From positions 1 to 6,567 of the forward strand of contig JAFVWD010000374.1 of assembly GCA_017501865.1 (NCBI GenBank): a stretch of 6,567 nucleotides of DNA, given 5' to 3'. Positions 6,406 to 6,567 of this stretch are shown here, piece after piece; positions within the stretch are counted from its first letter, which is position 1; the number at the start of each line of letters is the position of its first letter. Both the position numbers and the translations under genes were made by a program. The DNA is from Clostridia bacterium. Its GTDB lineage: Bacteria > Bacillota > Clostridia > Oscillospirales > Acutalibacteraceae. The notes below the pieces were generated by a model, which saw nothing but the letters and a program-made list of their open reading frames with translations, searched no databases and was not told the DNA's origin.

Positions 6406-6567
6406 ACAAAAACATTCAAACGACTTTCTGATCTTTCTTCTTGAGCAATTACAAGATGAAGAATTAGAAAAACCAATTGCTGAAATGGATACGGATTTAG
6501 TCTTAGAATGCACACACTTGATATTAAAACTTCGAGGGATTGATTATACACCTTTGACAGAAGAAGA
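6389..6567 (+). CDS. Acidic protein of unknown function, runs off the right edge
   Basis: Fifty-nine codons are open to the window end. The visible part is strongly acidic and helical: NDFLIFLLEQLQDEELEKP (11-29), then EMDTDLVLECTHLILKLRG (32-50) and PLTEE. Amphipathic spacing of Leu/Ile with Glu/Asp looks like a real coding sequence. The style recalls N-termini of small clostridial regulatory or anti-sigma-like proteins, but I cannot assign a family. The start is uncertain. The ATG at 6389 has no ribosome site and lies between the -35 and -10 boxes of the promoter just described. If that promoter is used, the first in-frame ATG after its start point is 6485, also without a clear ribosome site. 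Either the promoter is spurious or the first residues are not translated. Confidence 0.5.
   Translation, partial: MKGSIIQKHSNDFLIFLLEQLQDEELEKPIAEMDTDLVLECTHLILKLRGIDYTPLTEE

Noticed and set aside
6336..6551. 71-codon minus-strand ORF at the right edge.
   Set aside because: It is antisense to the acidic plus-strand ORF, which has a far more protein-like composition. No motif is seen.
4097..6567. A tRNA-Pro-borne attachment site with an integrated element.
   Set aside because: No second copy of the tRNA 3' end was found downstream, and there is no integrase or recombinase in the window.

Overview
The window looks like chromosomal DNA from a low-to-medium GC, Gram-positive anaerobe of the class Clostridia (Ruminococcaceae/Oscillospiraceae-like). 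This is inferred from the codon style, the gene order ddl – ywiB-like (DUF1934) – argS, the Firmicutes-type Shine-Dalgarno sites, a perfect sigma-A promoter, and an Rhs protein tail of the kind common in gut clostridia. No species can be named from the sequence alone.

Positions 1-4019 hold an ordinary, tightly packed housekeeping operon on the + strand. It contains a 5'-truncated D-alanine–D-alanine ligase, a DUF1934/YwiB-like small beta-barrel protein whose start overlaps the ligase end, a complete arginyl-tRNA synthetase, and an uncharacterised two-helix membrane protein. It ends in an intrinsic terminator whose loop contains the last stop codon. Positions 4040-4207 form a stand-alone tRNA-Pro(UGG) transcription unit: consensus promoter, a short leader that folds into a hairpin, the tRNA with encoded CCA, and a strong terminator.

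From about 4210 the sequence becomes visibly more A/T-rich and accessory in character. It holds the C-terminal core of an RHS/YD-repeat protein with no N-terminus and no convincing start. A single-base deletion near 4609 breaks it. It continues into a hydrophobic C-terminal region that stops at 4979, exactly beside a TAAA tandem duplication. Removing one TAAA unit would join the frame to the next hydrophobic ORF (to 5271), whose stop overlaps (ATGA) the start of a 229-aa membrane protein. I read this as an orphan, decayed Rhs toxin-tip/immunity cassette beside a tRNA gene. The toxin would be membrane-active and the 229-aa protein is the candidate immunity factor. The Rhs core and the frameshifts are seen in the sequence; the toxin and immunity roles are inference.

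The last 600 bases hold a startless cysteine-rich gene fragment (6017-6193), a probably bidirectional terminator, an A/T-rich stretch with a Spo0A-box-like sequence beside a good promoter, and an acidic ORF of unknown function running off the right edge. I see no transposase, CRISPR array, integrase or rRNA.
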